64,000 nt of DNA from JAICMB01 sp963795935 (GTDB lineage Bacteria; Acidobacteriota; Terriglobia; Bryobacterales; Bryobacteraceae), in contig CAWCJO010000004.1 of the NCBI GenBank assembly GCA_963795935.1, positions 868,001 to 932,000 of the forward strand, in the 5' to 3' direction. Below the pieces are notes generated by a model. It searched no databases, had not been told where the DNA came from, and worked only from the letters and a program-made list of their open reading frames with translations. Positions within the stretch are counted from its first letter, which is position 1; each line of letters starts with the position of its first letter. Below are positions 48,508 through 59,500 of this stretch, piece after piece. The translations under genes and the position numbers were made by a program.

Positions 48508-49489
48508 ATGAAAGCTTTGACCATTTCGAACATCTTGATTCTGACCGCCGGCGCCGCCGCGATGGCGCAGAATCCGTCCCCGCCGCCGCTGCCCGCGCCG
48601 CCCAACTCCGCGGTCTCCGCCATGCCCGCTACGCCGCCGCGCGCCGCGCCTCATGCCCGGCGTTGCCGCGCCCTCGCTCGCGCCCGTCGTGAACGTCGCG
48701 CCCGATGCCGTCGTTCTCGTGATCGGCGATCGCAAAATCACGCGCGCGCAATACGAACAATTCGTCGCTACCCTGCCCCCGCAGACCCGCGCTGTTGCTA
48801 CCGGCCCGCAGAAGCGCAAGCTGGCCGAGCAATACGCCGACCTCGAAGCCTTCGCCAAGGTCGCGCGCGAGCGTAAAATCGATCAAAAACCCGAAGTACG
48901 CCAGATGCTCGCCCTGCAAGAGGATCAGGTCCTCGCCAACCAGCTCTTCCAGGATGTCGCCGCCGGGGTGAAGCCGGATGACGCCGAGCTGAAAGCCTAC
49001 TACGATGCCCACCACGCCGAGTTTCCGCCGGAAGCGAAGGCCCGTCACATCCTGATCCGCTTTAAGGGATCCAGCGTGCCCGTCCGGCCCGGCGAGAAAG
49101 AACTCACCGAAGAAGAGGCGCTGGCCAAAGCAAAGGATCTGCGCGAGAAGATCGCCAAGGGCGCCGACTTCGCCGCGCTTGCCAAGACCGATTCCGACGA
49201 CGCCGGCTCCGGCGCCAACGGCGGCGATCTCGGCAGCTTCGAACACGGCCGCATGGTCAAGGAGTTCGATCAGGCCGCCTTCTCATTGCCCATCGGCCAG
49301 GTCAGCGAGCCGATCAAAAGCCAGTTCGGCTATCACATCATCCAGGTCGAGAGCCGCGGACCGAAGCCCTTCGAGGAGGTCAAGCCTCAGATCGAAACCA
49401 AGGTGAAAGCGGAGCTTGCGCGCAAGGCCATGGACGAAGTCAAAAAGCAGACTCCCGTCACGATCAACGACGATTACTTCGGCAAATAA
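48508..49489 (+). CDS. PpiC/SurA-type peptidyl-prolyl isomerase, one frameshift
   Basis: 326 residues when repaired. A signal peptide at 48508 (TISNILILTAGAAAMAQ) and a Pro-rich linker, then after an extra base between about 48610 and 48653 the frame goes on as APDAVVLVIGDRKITRAQYEQF. A SurA-N-like helical part precedes a parvulin domain (KARHILIRFKGS, GADFAALAKTDSDD, NGGDLGSFEHGRMVKEFDQA, SQFGYHIIQVE). The span of 982 bases is one over a multiple of three. A periplasmic chaperone for outer-membrane proteins; its position next to lpxD fits envelope biogenesis. Confidence 0.9.
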
Positions 49490-49497
49490 CGGCCGCC

Positions 49498-50779
49498 CTA
49501 CTCCGCTACGCCGCGTAACGACTCGAAGAATTCGGGGAACGAAACCGAAGCCGCGTCCGCGTTTTGGACCGTACACGGCCCGTCGGCCGCCAGCGCCGCC
49601 ACGGCAAAAGCCATCGCGATGCGATGGTCTCCGAAGGAATCGAGTTCCGCCGCGTGAAACGCCTGCCGTCCGGGAATTTCGAACCCGTCCTCGCGAACGG
49701 TGATCGCAATGCCCATGCGCCGGCAGTTCTCCGCTACTGTTGCGATGCGGTCCGTCTCTTTCACGCGCAGTTCCGCCGCATCGCGCACCACCAATCCTTC
49801 CTCGCTCGCCGCCCCCAGCACCGCCAACACCGGGATCTCGTCGATCAGCGCCGCCGTCTGCGCCTTTTCGAGCACTCCTCCTCGCACCCGCGACTTGCGT
49901 ATCCGAATATCGCCGATCAGCTCCGCACCCGCCTGCTTCACGTCCAGGATCGTCAGGTCGGCTCCCATGCCCGCCAGAAAATCGAGCAGCGCCGTCCGCG
50001 TGGGATTCAACCCCACGCCATGGATTACCAAGCTCGACTCCGGCGCGATCAGCGCCGCTACCAGAAAGAATGCCGCCGCCGACAGGTCGCCCGGCACAAC
50101 CAGTTCGCGCCCTTGCAGCCGCGCCGGCCCGCGCAGCGTAATACTGCGCCCATGGACCTCGATGTCCGCGCCAAACTCCCGCAATGCCAGCTCCGTGTGA
50201 TCGCGCGTTCGCACAGCCTCATGAACGACAGTCTTCCCGTCCGCGAAAAGTCCCGCGAAAAGCACGCACGTCTTCACCTGCGCGCTCGCCATCGGCGGCG
50301 TATATTCAATCGGAGCGAGCGTCCTGCCATGAATCGTCAGCGGCGGATAGCGCCCTTCCCGCGCCTCGATCGACGCTCCCATTGCGGCCAGCGGCTTCAT
50401 GATCCGCTCCATCGGCCGCCGCGACAGCGATTCATCCCCGCCGATGGCGCTGTCGAATTTCTGCGCCGCTAAAATGCCCGACAGCATCCGTATCGTCGAC
50501 CCGGAATTGCCCGGCGTCCAGTTGCGCCTCGGGCGCCCGCAGCCCCTGCGGCCCCTGCCCGTGAATCACAACCTCGCTGTCCGTCTTTTCGACCCCGATT
50601 CCGAGCGCCCGCACGCACCCCAGCGTCGATCGGCAATCGGCGCCCGTCGAATAATTTCCAATCTTCGAGTCCCCGTCCGCGATCGCCGCCAACATCGCAT
50701 ACCGATGCGAAATCGATTTATCGCCCGGCGGCCGGACGGTCCCGTGAAGCGCCCGCGCCGGTGAGATTTGCTCTTGCAT
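49498..50779 (-). CDS. aroA: 3-phosphoshikimate 1-carboxyvinyltransferase AroA, one frameshift
   Basis: 426 residues when repaired, the normal EPSP synthase length. Makes EPSP from shikimate-3-phosphate and PEP. N-terminal part from ATG 50779: LHGTVRPPGDKSISHRYAML. It continues in the next frame as MLSGILAAQKFDSAIGGDESLSRRPM, with LRVKETDRIATVAENCRRMG and SFGDHRIAMAFAVAAL. The break is at 50510-50512, where CCC should be CC (DAGNSGSTIRM is split). Span 1282 = 3n+1. The product is otherwise well conserved and the gene is essential in most bacteria, which argues for a sequence error. Confidence 0.94.
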
Positions 50780-50815
50780 GGAAACAGAGATAGTGTAACT
50801 GAAGAGGCGAAAAAC

Positions 50816-51932
50816 ATGATCAGCAGACGGCATCTCATGACAGGATCGGCCGCATTGGCGGCGGCCGCGGCGGGCGGCGGACAGGCCAACGCGCAAAGCG
50901 GCAGGAAGCCCATCGTCATCTCCAGCGCCAACGGCCTTGGCCGCCTGCAAGCGCGCCAACGAAATGCTCCACTCCGGCGCCGACACGCTCGACGCCGTCG
51001 TCGCCGGCGTCAACATCGTGGAGCTCGATCCGAAAGATCACAGCGTCGGCTATGGCGGGCTTCCCAACGAGGAAGGCGTCGTCGAGCTCGACTCCTGCGT
51101 CATGCATGGCCCCACTCGCATGTGCGGATCGGTCGCGGCCATCCGCGGCATTAAGACGCCCTCGAAAATCGCCAAGCTCGTCATGACCGAGACCGATCAC
51201 ATCATGATCGCCGGCGGCGGCGCCCTGAAGTTCGCCAAAGAAATGGGATTCCCCGAAGAAGACCTCCTCACGGACGAATCGCGCCTCGCCTGGCTGGTCT
51301 GGAAGAAATCGCTGCGCGATCGGCAGGGTCACAACAACTGGACCAACGAGGTCGACGCCGGCGTCAAATCCACCGCCCGGCTTCAAGAACTCCGCGAAAT
51401 GTTTCCCGGCACGGACGATAAAACGCTCGCCTGGGCCATGGAAATGGCCGTCCATCCGCCGACCGGTACCATCAACTGCCTCAGCCTGAATTCCAACGGC
51501 GAGATGTCCGGGGTCACGACTACCAGCGGGCTGGCCTGGAAAATTGCCGGTCGCGTCGGGGATTCGCCCATCATAGGCGCCGGCCTCTACCTCGACCAGG
51601 ATGTTGGCGGCGCCGGATCCACCGGCCGCGGCGAAGAGAACATCCGCATCGCCGGCGGCCATACCATCGTCGAGAACATGCGCCACGGCATGACGCCCAA
51701 GGAAGCCTGCCTCGACGCCCTGAAGCGCGTTTCCCGCAATTTCAATAACGACAAGGCGCGCCTCAACCTCTTCGACCTGAATTTCTACGCGCTCCGAAAT
51801 GACGGAACCTACGCCGGCGCCTCCCTGTGGGACAAGCGCAGCCCCCAGAGCGCGCGCCGCTTCAAGTTTGCCGTGAACGACGGCGGCGAAAGCCGTCTCG
51901 AAGACACCGTCTACTTGTACGAGCGCTCCTGA
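50816..51932 (+). CDS. Glycosylasparaginase-like Ntn hydrolase, Tat-exported, one frameshift
   Basis: 371 residues when repaired. Twin-arginine leader (ISRRHLMTGSAALAAAAA). Breaks at about 50939 (TTGG should be TTG) and resumes as AACKRANEMLHSGADTLDAVVAGV. N4-(beta-N-acetylglucosaminyl)-L-asparaginase family: VGYGGLPNEEGVVELDSCVM, the autoprocessing region HPPTGTINCLSLNS where the Thr would become the nucleophile, GRVGDSPIIGAGLYLDQ, GAGSTGRGEENI. It splits GlcNAc-Asn bonds of N-glycans in the periplasm. Span 1117 = 3n+1. Confidence 0.9.
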
Positions 51933-51954
51933 CCCAAGCGCACATCGCGGGCCC

Positions 51955-53791
51955 TTACGTCCGCGATCTAGGAACCGGCGCCAGCGGTTCGATCTGCTTC
52001 GTTCGCCCCGCTCCAAAAGGCGCGCGAATGCGCAGCACTCGCTCGCGCGTTCGCTCTTCCGTCAGATTGCGCGTGCGCGCCGCCAGCAAATCCTGCAGCG
52101 AGATCATGCCGACCAGCGTACGCCCTTCGCCGCGCTCCACCACCGGGAAGCGCGTGTAGCCCGACTCCGCCATGCGATAGACCACCACGCGCAGAGGCTC
52201 GTCCGGATATGCAACCACCGCGTCGGAGCGCGCCAAATCCGACAGCCGCGCCCCCGCGGTCAAATGCACCGGCGCCTCCAGCAGCTTCAAAAGATGCTTC
52301 CTCGTGATCACGCCATGAAGACGGCGTTGCGCGTCCACCACCGGATATAGATGCTGTCCGGAGGGCCCATGCGTCGCCTTCAGCGTATTGCGGACATCGT
52401 CGAGCGTGTTCTCCGCCGGGAAAGCGGCCAGATTCGTGCGCATGACCTCGCGCACGAATTGAATCTCCAGCGGATCGACGGCGTATTCTCGGCTCAGGTG
52501 ATAGCCGCGCCGCGCGACCTTCTCCGTCAAGATCGACCGCTTCAGCAGCAGCACGGTGCAGCCATGCGCGATGACGCTGGCCACCAGCAGCGGAAGCAGC
52601 ACGTTGTTATCGTGCGTCAGCTCGAACGCAAAAATAATGCCGGTAAACGGCGAACGCATCGTCCCGCCCAGGATGGCGGCCATGCTGATCAGCGGCCAGA
52701 AACCGGCCCCCTCGTTGGGAAGAAACATCGCCTCGATGCCCCCCAGCGCGCCCCCCATCATAAGCAGCGGCGCCAGCACGCCGCCCGATGTTCCCGATCC
52801 GAGCGACACCGCCCAGATAATGGACTTCACGATCAGAATTCCCGCAATGGTAGTGCGCAGAACATTGCCTTGCAGCAGCGCGCCGATGGTGTCGTATCCG
52901 ACGCCCAGCGCCTGCGGGAAGATCAATCCGCCGATCCCGATCACGGCCCCGCCGATGGCCGGCCACCACATCCAATGGATGGGCACGTGTTGGAACGCAT
53001 CCTCCGCGCCATAGACCATGATGGTCAGCAAAGCCGATAACAGGCCTGCCAGGATGCCCGCGATTACGCAGCCCGCCAGCCCCTCCGGTCCGATAAATAC
53101 CGGATGCGCCGGAACGGGGAACAGCGGTCCCACCCCGATAATGTAACGGCGCACCGCGCCCGCGCAGGCGCTCGCCAGCGCCACCGGGATCAGGCTGCGC
53201 GGCTTCCATTCGAACAGGAGCAGTTCCACCGCCAGCAGCACCGCGGCGATAGGAGCCGCGAACGTGGCCGACATGCCCGCCGCCGCACCCGCCACCAGCA
53301 GCGTTTTTCGCTCCGCGCTGGTGAGCTTGAAAAATTGCGCGATCATCGACCCGAACGCCCCGCCGGTCATGATGATGGGGCCTTCCGCGCCGAACGGGCC
53401 GCCCGAGCCGATCGAGATCGCGGAAGAAATCGGCTTCAAAATCGCAAGCCGCGGCTGGACCTTGCTCCCGCTGATCAGAATCGCTTCGATCGCTTCCGGA
53501 ATGCCGTGTCCGCGTATGCGTTCCGACCCGTAGCGCGCCATGAAGCCGATAATCAGCGCCGCCGCCCACCGGAACCAGGATCGACCAGTAGCCCAGGTGA
53601 TTCCCCGCCGGCGACACCAGCGCCGTTCCCCAGCGTCCGAAATAGAAGGCGTTGGTGAAAATTCCGATCAGCCGCAGCAGCGCCCACGCGACCCCAGCGC
53701 CGATGGCTCCGATGACGATCGCCAGCAGAGAAATTTTGATGACGCGCGGCGTTGTGGTGAAGTCGCCCAGCGCTTGCGCGTGGTCCTTCAT
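51955..53791 (-). CDS. CLC-type chloride channel/transporter with two CBS domains, one frameshift
   Basis: 611 residues when repaired. Residues 1-80 from ATG 53791 hold the first membrane helices. The frame breaks near 53560 in a GGC repeat and resumes as ALIIGFMARYGSERIRGHGI. Selectivity-filter motifs: GSGGPFGAEGPIIMTGG (GxxxxGREGP-like, Ala-Glu in place of Arg-Glu) and GSGTSGGVLAPLL. About ten hydrophobic segments. The C-terminal 130 residues are a CBS pair (VREVMRTNLAAFPAENTLDD and DEPLRVVVYRMAESGYTRFPV). The filter Glu suggests an H+/Cl- exchanger or a fluoride/chloride channel. The start overlaps the MarR end. Confidence 0.9.
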
Positions 53792-54257
53792 GCCGCTTCC
53801 GTGTTGCCATTCGCGGCGGGGGCGCCCGGCGCCGCAAGACCCTCCGCAAAGCTTTCGTCAATTCGACCCCCGCCGTTCCCAGTTCCTCGCGGTGCGCCAT
53901 CGTGAGCTTTCTCAAAAGAGCCTCTCCGGATCGCGTGAACTCGATCAACACCGCGCGACGGTCCGATTCGCTCGGCGCGCGCTTCACAAGCCCGTGCGCC
54001 ACCAGCCGGTCCACCAGCTCAACCGTACTGTGATGTCGAAGCTGCAGACGCGTGGAGATCTCGCCTATGGTGGCGTTTCTGCCCGCCGGCAATCCCTTTA
54101 TGGCGAGCAGCAACTGGTGCTGCCGCGGTTCCAACCCGCTCGATCGCGCCTGCTCTTCGCTGAAGTGGAGGAAGCGCCGGATTTGATACCGGAAGTCGGC
54201 GAGAGCCTGGTACTCGCCCGGCGTAAGGTCGCCGGCCGATCGCGTCGAGCGGGTCAC
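53788..54257 (-). CDS. MarR-family transcriptional regulator, frameshift near the end
   Basis: From GTG at 54257. Winged helix of the MarR type: LEPRQHQLLLAIKGLPAG, TIGEISTRLQLRHHSTVELV (recognition helix), RLVAHGLVKRAPSESDRRAVLIE (wing). The open frame runs on to 53553 inside the CLC gene as Arg-rich sequence. In another frame the C-terminus would end in an ATGA overlap with the CLC start, which is the more natural end, so one base is probably missing near 53855. It probably controls the CLC gene. Confidence 0.82.
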
Positions 54258-54371
54258 TGATTCATCGTAACACGATATAAGCCGCCCGTCCCATCCGGCA
54301 GCCGCTTACCGGAACGCGACCGAAGGAAGCGGTCCTTGCATCACGCGCCATACCAGGACGATGCGGAAGAT

Positions 54372-54749
54372 TCAGCGCGCCGCGGCATCTGACCGCGGCG
54401 CGAATTTCCGCAAAATGGCCCGCCGGGCCGGCCACGCCGCATAGGTCGAGAATTTACGGCGGCATGTGCTGTCGAATCTCCCGGCTGCCGCGACGAGGCC
54501 CGCATTGGCTTGCTGAATCAAGTCCAGTAGATGGACCCCGCGATCGGCATACCTGCCGGCGATTACGGCCGCGAGCCCCAAATTCGCTTCGACAAGCCGT
54601 CTCCTTGCGTTCGCGGCGTCCTCGCCGGGTCCGAGTCTTTGGGGCATAGCGCTTTCATCTTCACGCGTCAGCTTCGGTATCCGGCCTATCTCGCGCAAAT
54701 AGACGCGCACCGGATCGTCAATATGGATCTCCTCCGCATCGCCGCTCAT
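54372..54749 (-). CDS. Truncated sigma-70-like protein (regions 1.2-2 only)
   Basis: 125 residues. It starts like a primary sigma factor (DPVRVYLREIGRIPKLTREDE, region 1.2), continues through LVEANLGLAAVIAGRYADRGVHLLDLIQQANAGLVAA (region 2.1-2.2), and ends soon after KFSTYAAWPARRAILR (regions 2.3-2.4). Regions 3 and 4 are absent, and the aromatic promoter-melting segment is altered (AWPARRAI for the usual WWIRQAI). The ATG overlaps the preceding stop (ATGA). It may bind core polymerase without full promoter recognition, or be a relic. Confidence 0.75.
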   Translation of the reverse strand: MSGDAEEIHIDDPVRVYLREIGRIPKLTREDESAMPQRLGPGEDAANARRRLVEANLGLAAVIAGRYADRGVHLLDLIQQANAGLVAAAGRFDSTCRRKFSTYAAWPARRAILRKFAPRSDAAAR

Positions 54750-56329
54750 TTCGACTCATCCTCCACTTCGAGCGCGTTAATGCAGGCGTAATTCCTAACC
54801 GGAATCAGCGACAGCACCAGCTTGCCCTGTGCATTCGGCTCCAAATGGTGGAACGTGCGCGTCAGCGCGCGATCGCACCCTCCCGCCTCCGCGTAAATAT
54901 CCACGTTCTTGAGCAGCGCCACCCCGTTGCACAGAATGTCGAACAGACGGCTGCCCGCGCCGCCGCCTCCCGGTTTGCCCGGACCGAACCAAGTCTCCGA
55001 AAAATGCAGCGTCAGCGCATAGCTGCCCGATGCCACCGGAATCGTATACACAAGATTGCCGAAGCGCTCCCCGCGATACAGATCGGGATCGCCCGCCCCC
55101 GACACCGGATCGGCCCGCATCACCAGTTGACCGCCCTTCACATATCGGTCCGGCTCCCAATATTTCCCGTCCTTGCCCGTAAAGCCCCGGTCGCGGGCCG
55201 TGATGCGCAGCGGACGCATGCGGCCGGGAATGCCCGGCGCGATTTCGATGGCGTTCAGAAACGGGCTGTTGTTGCGCGGCGCAAACGCCAGGTGCAGCTT
55301 GCCGTCCGCGGCGGGTGAAATATCCTTGAATACTTTGACGTCCGCCGCGCTGGGCCCAGCCTCGCTGACCACGTCCAACTCGCGCAGGACCGGCTTGCCG
55401 TTCACCACGACATCGAAAAGACGGCTCCCCTCGCCCCCTCCCGCAATGTTCGATTCGCCATACAAAGTTTCCGCGAAGTGCAGCCGCAATTCGTAAATCC
55501 CCGGCTTCAGCGGAATGTCGTAAGCGAAGGCCCCTTCGCGGCGGTTCTGATACAAGCGCGCGTCGCGGGCGCCGAAAATAGGATGGTCGTTGGTGTGGAA
55601 AACGGTGCCCCCCGTAAAGAAGCGGTCGCTTTGCCACAAGCGCCCGAAGCCGTCCAAATAATTTCCGCTCTCCAGTCCCGCCAGAATCCGAATCTCGCTC
55701 GACGGCGCCGCTGCCGCCGCTGCTTCCGGGGGTGGCGCGGATGCGGCCCTCCGCCGGCCCCCGCTCCACATCATCACCCCGCTCACGGCGAGGACCATCG
55801 CCCCCGCCATGAGAGCTTTCGACGGAAACCTGGCCCCCCGGCGGCCGACCATCTGGAATTCCAGCGGCGCCGCGGGCGCTATTGCGGCGAGCGTTTCCTG
55901 CCCCGCGGCCGGCTCCGGAGCCAACGCCACTGCCTGCTGCGCCACGAATTTCGGCGCGTACTGGCCCGGCGGAATCACCACTTGAATGGCGTGGCCGGCC
56001 CCCTCGCCCTCGTAATATTCCCGTAGCCGCTTTCTCAGCCGGTGCGCTTCGACGCGAACAATCGAGTCCTTCTTTTGATCGAACTCCGGAGCCCGCCCCA
56101 GCGCTTCCACCGCAATATTGTATTCCTTGATCTGTTGCGCTTCGCCTTCAAAGTATTTCGCGCAAATATAGGTCAGCAGATGCGCCAGATTGGGGGCCCG
56201 GCTCAAAATGCCGGAGCTCAAGATGGCATCGATCTCATGTCTTTCAGCCTCGAAATTGGCGGCGGCATGCATAAGCGTTGTACGTGAACGGCGGCCCTGT
56301 GGAGGGAAGTATATCCCGATAGATTTCAA
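54746..56329 (-). CDS. Membrane-anchored HTH regulator with two malectin-like domains
   Basis: 527 residues from ATG at 56329 (ATG at 56272 is an alternative). The N-terminal 120 residues are a winged-helix-type domain common at the N-terminus of Acidobacteriota membrane regulators (LLTYICAKYFEGEAQQIKEY, KKDSIVRVEAHRLRKRLREYY, PPGQYAPKF). One TM segment (ALMAGAMVLAVSGVMMW) follows near residue 175. Outside are two malectin-like domains of about 150 residues (each with a FAETLYGES / FSETWFGPG motif and GSRLFD), which in other proteins bind oligosaccharides. Likely senses a glycan and signals inward. Coupled to the sigma-like gene; divergent from an Oar receptor. Confidence 0.8.
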   Translation of the reverse strand: MKSIGIYFPPQGRRSRTTLMHAAANFEAERHEIDAILSSGILSRAPNLAHLLTYICAKYFEGEAQQIKEYNIAVEALGRAPEFDQKKDSIVRVEAHRLRKRLREYYEGEGAGHAIQVVIPPGQYAPKFVAQQAVALAPEPAAGQETLAAIAPAAPLEFQMVGRRGARFPSKALMAGAMVLAVSGVMMWSGGRRRAASAPPPEAAAAAAPSSEIRILAGLESGNYLDGFGRLWQSDRFFTGGTVFHTNDHPIFGARDARLYQNRREGAFAYDIPLKPGIYELRLHFAETLYGESNIAGGGEGSRLFDVVVNGKPVLRELDVVSEAGPSAADVKVFKDISPAADGKLHLAFAPRNNSPFLNAIEIAPGIPGRMRPLRITARDRGFTGKDGKYWEPDRYVKGGQLVMRADPVSGAGDPDLYRGERFGNLVYTIPVASGSYALTLHFSETWFGPGKPGGGGAGSRLFDILCNGVALLKNVDIYAEAGGCDRALTRTFHHLEPNAQGKLVLSLIPVRNYACINALEVEDESK

Positions 56330-56342
56330 TTCGCAAGTGGCT

Positions 56343-56438
56343 GTAACGGGGAAGCCGTTAACGTGCCTCGAGATGCGTTAATGCCGCGACGAAAACGGAT
56401 TAACGCCGCTGAAACGAAAGCTCTTATGCCGCGTAACG
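56343..56438. promoter_or_regulatory. Repeated TTAACG-like motifs in the divergent promoter region
   Basis: GTAACG (56343), GTTAACG (56357), GTTAATG (56377), ATTAACG (56399) and GTAACG (56433), the middle three 20 and 22 bases apart, about two helical turns. They lie between the regulator and the Oar receptor and could be operator sites. Confidence 0.4.
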
Positions 56439-56538
56439 CACCTCGGCCCCGTCTTTTTAACCCCATTAGCCTTTCGCCGCGGGAATAAGAGGCGTATGCT
56501 TCTCGAAGGATTTCAGCCACGCTGAAGGAGGTCTGCGC

Positions 56539-59500
56539 ATGTCCAGAACCTTATGTGGATTGTTCGTTGTTTTGTACCTGACCGCCGTATTCACGTTTTT
56601 CGGCCAGGGCGTCACCGGGACTTTGATCGGAACCGTCACCGACGCCAGCGGCGCCGTGGTGCCCAATGCCGCCATAACCTTGACGAATGCGGCCAGCGGC
56701 GACGTGCGCAAGACCACCACGAACGCCGAAGGGTATTTCACCATCGCGGCCATCGCCACCGGCACCTACAATCTGTCCGTGACCGCCTCCGGCTTTCAAA
56801 CCTCCGAGCAAAAGGGAATTGTCTTCAACGGCGCCGACACGCGCAATGTAAATATCGCCCTGCAGGTCGGAACCGCCGCGACAAGGGTCGAGGTAATCTC
56901 GGCGCAGGCCACCGTCGCCCCCGTGGACACGGGCGAAAAGTCCGAAGTATTGAATACCAAAGAGCTGCAGGATTTTTCAGTCGTCGGCCGTAGCGCCGCC
57001 GAGTTCATCAAAATCCTGCCCGGCATGGCGCAAAGCGGCAACGGCGTTGCCAACGCGCCCGGTTTCAACGGCTCCGTGATAGGTATCAACGGCAACGGCG
57101 ACGCGGGCCACCAAAGCGCCCTCGGCTACTACTCCGCCAACGGCACGCCCGTCAATTCCATGGACATCACGGCCGACGGCGCCCACGTCTCCGACCCCGG
57201 CTGCAATTGCGCCACGCCGGTGAACCCCAATACCGACATGATCCAGGAGATGAAGGTCTTCACCTCGAACTTCAACGCCGAAAACTCCAAGGGTCCGGTG
57301 GTCATCAACACCATCGCCAAATCCGGAACGCGCGATTTCCACGGCGAAGGATACCTGTATGCGCGCAACTACGCCCTGAACGCCGGCAACTGGCTCGACA
57401 ACGCCCGCGGCGTCTCCAAGCCGGCCGACAAGTTCTTCTTTCCCGGCGGCAATATCGGCGGTCCCGTGCTGATCCCCGGTACCAGCTTCAACCACAACCG
57501 CGACAAGCTGTTTTTCTTCACCGGCTACGAATATTTTTATCAGACGCTCGACACCGGCCAGGTCACCGCCTCCGTTCCGACCCAGGCTATGCGCGCCGGC
57601 GACTTCTCGGCCGCCTCCATCTCGCAACTGGGACCCTCCGGCCTTGTCCCCGGCAATCCGCAGCCGGTGAATACCGCGCTGTTTCCCAACGGCCAGATCC
57701 CGAAGAGCTCCTTCGACCCCGGCGGCGCCGCTATGATGAACCTCTACCCGCTGCCCAATGCGAATCCCTTCCAGACCGGCGGATACAATTACGTGGACCA
57801 CGTGGTCTTCAATCAGAACGGTTATCAATGGATGACCCGCGCCGATTACTCCATCAGCGACAATACCAAGCTCTTCGTCCGCTACAATCTCCAGAACGAG
57901 TTACAACAATTCCCAGTCATGTTATGGTGGCGCGCCAATCCCGGAGACCAGGTCCCCTATCCGACTCCGATCCACTCCCCCAACCAGTCGCAATCGGTTT
58001 CCGCCGACCTGACGCACGTCTTCGGTCCTTCGCTGACCAATGAATTCATATTCGGATACACCTACATCGATTTCCCGAACGAGTTCGCCGATCCCAGCAA
58101 GGTGGACCGCACGGCAATCGGTTATCCCTATCAGGGTCTTTTCCATAACGGCCTCAAACAGATCCCCAATATCTTGAATTGGGGCAACCAGACCGCGTTC
58201 ATTTACAACCCCGGTGGTTTTGAAGCGGGCAATGGAAACCTCTTTGCGATTAAGCACCTCGCGACTTTCGGCGATAACCTATCGAAGGTGCTCGGCACGC
58301 ATACCATGAAGTTCGGAGCCTATTACGAGCACGTCATCAACAATCAGCCCAGCAATAACGACAGTCAGGGAGATTTGACCTTCGACAGTTCCAACCCCAA
58401 TTCGTCCGGCAACGCTTATGCCGACATGCTGCTCGGCCAGGTGCAGACCTTCAGCCAGGCAAACTACAACGTGCTGCACAACGAGGCATATAACACGCTT
58501 GAATTCTTCGCCCAGGATAGCTGGAAAATCGCGCGGCGCCTGACCGTCGATTACGGCATGAGGTTCCAGCATCTGGGCCAATGGTACGACCGCCAGGGTC
58601 TGGGTTTCGCGGTGTGGAATCCCGCCACCTACACCTCGAATCCCAGCGCGTATCTTCCGGGTATTGCGTGGAACAAGATCGACTCCAGCGTTCCGATTTC
58701 GGGTTTGCCGACGCGGGCTTTATTCTATGCGCCGCGCTTCGGCCTCGCTTGGGATATCTTCGGCACGGGCAAGACGGTGTTGCGCGGCGGCTGGGGCGCC
58801 TTCCGCTTTCACTCTCCGCAAAGCACCGATGGATTGGATACGCCGACCGGAGCCTATACCACCAGCGTGACCAATACCACGCTGGCGACCGTCGATACCC
58901 TCACTCCCGCGGCCGATAGCACCTATCAATCGAACCCGCTGGTGGTAAACAGGAACGACAGCCAGCAGCCTGTAACTTACTCCTACAGTTTCACCATTTC
59001 GCAGCAGGTGTTTCAAGGCGCGCTGCTGGAGCTTTCCTATGTCGGCAATCAAAGCAAATACTTGTTCGAGGATGTTTTCAATAACCTGAACGCGTTGCCG
59101 TACGGGAAGCTGTTCAACGTCGCGAACAATACGGATTCGGGCGTGTTCAACGCCTTGCGGCCGTTCAATTACTACCAGGATGTGTATCAGCTCACGCCGG
59201 ATTCCTACTCCAATTACAACGGCTTCCAGGCCAGCTTCAAACACCAGCGCGGCCGCTTTAACTACATGTTCAATTACACGTTCTCGAAGGCCATGGGAAT
59301 CAACAACAGCGCCGGGATTTCGGGCATCACGTCGTCCAGCACCATCGATAGATTGAACATGGCCAACGATTACGGCCCCTTGCCTTTCGACCGGCGTCAT
59401 ATCTTCAACGCCGCGTATTCACTCGAGCTGGGCAGCCCTCTCAAAGCAAACCTGCTCGCCAGGGGATTGGTGAATGGATGGCAGATTTCCGGCATCACCC

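Noticed and set aside
47435..48511. 358-residue Arg/His-rich frame over lpxD
   Set aside because: Out-of-frame shadow of lpxD. Composition is almost only Arg, His, Pro and Gly, and there is no domain.
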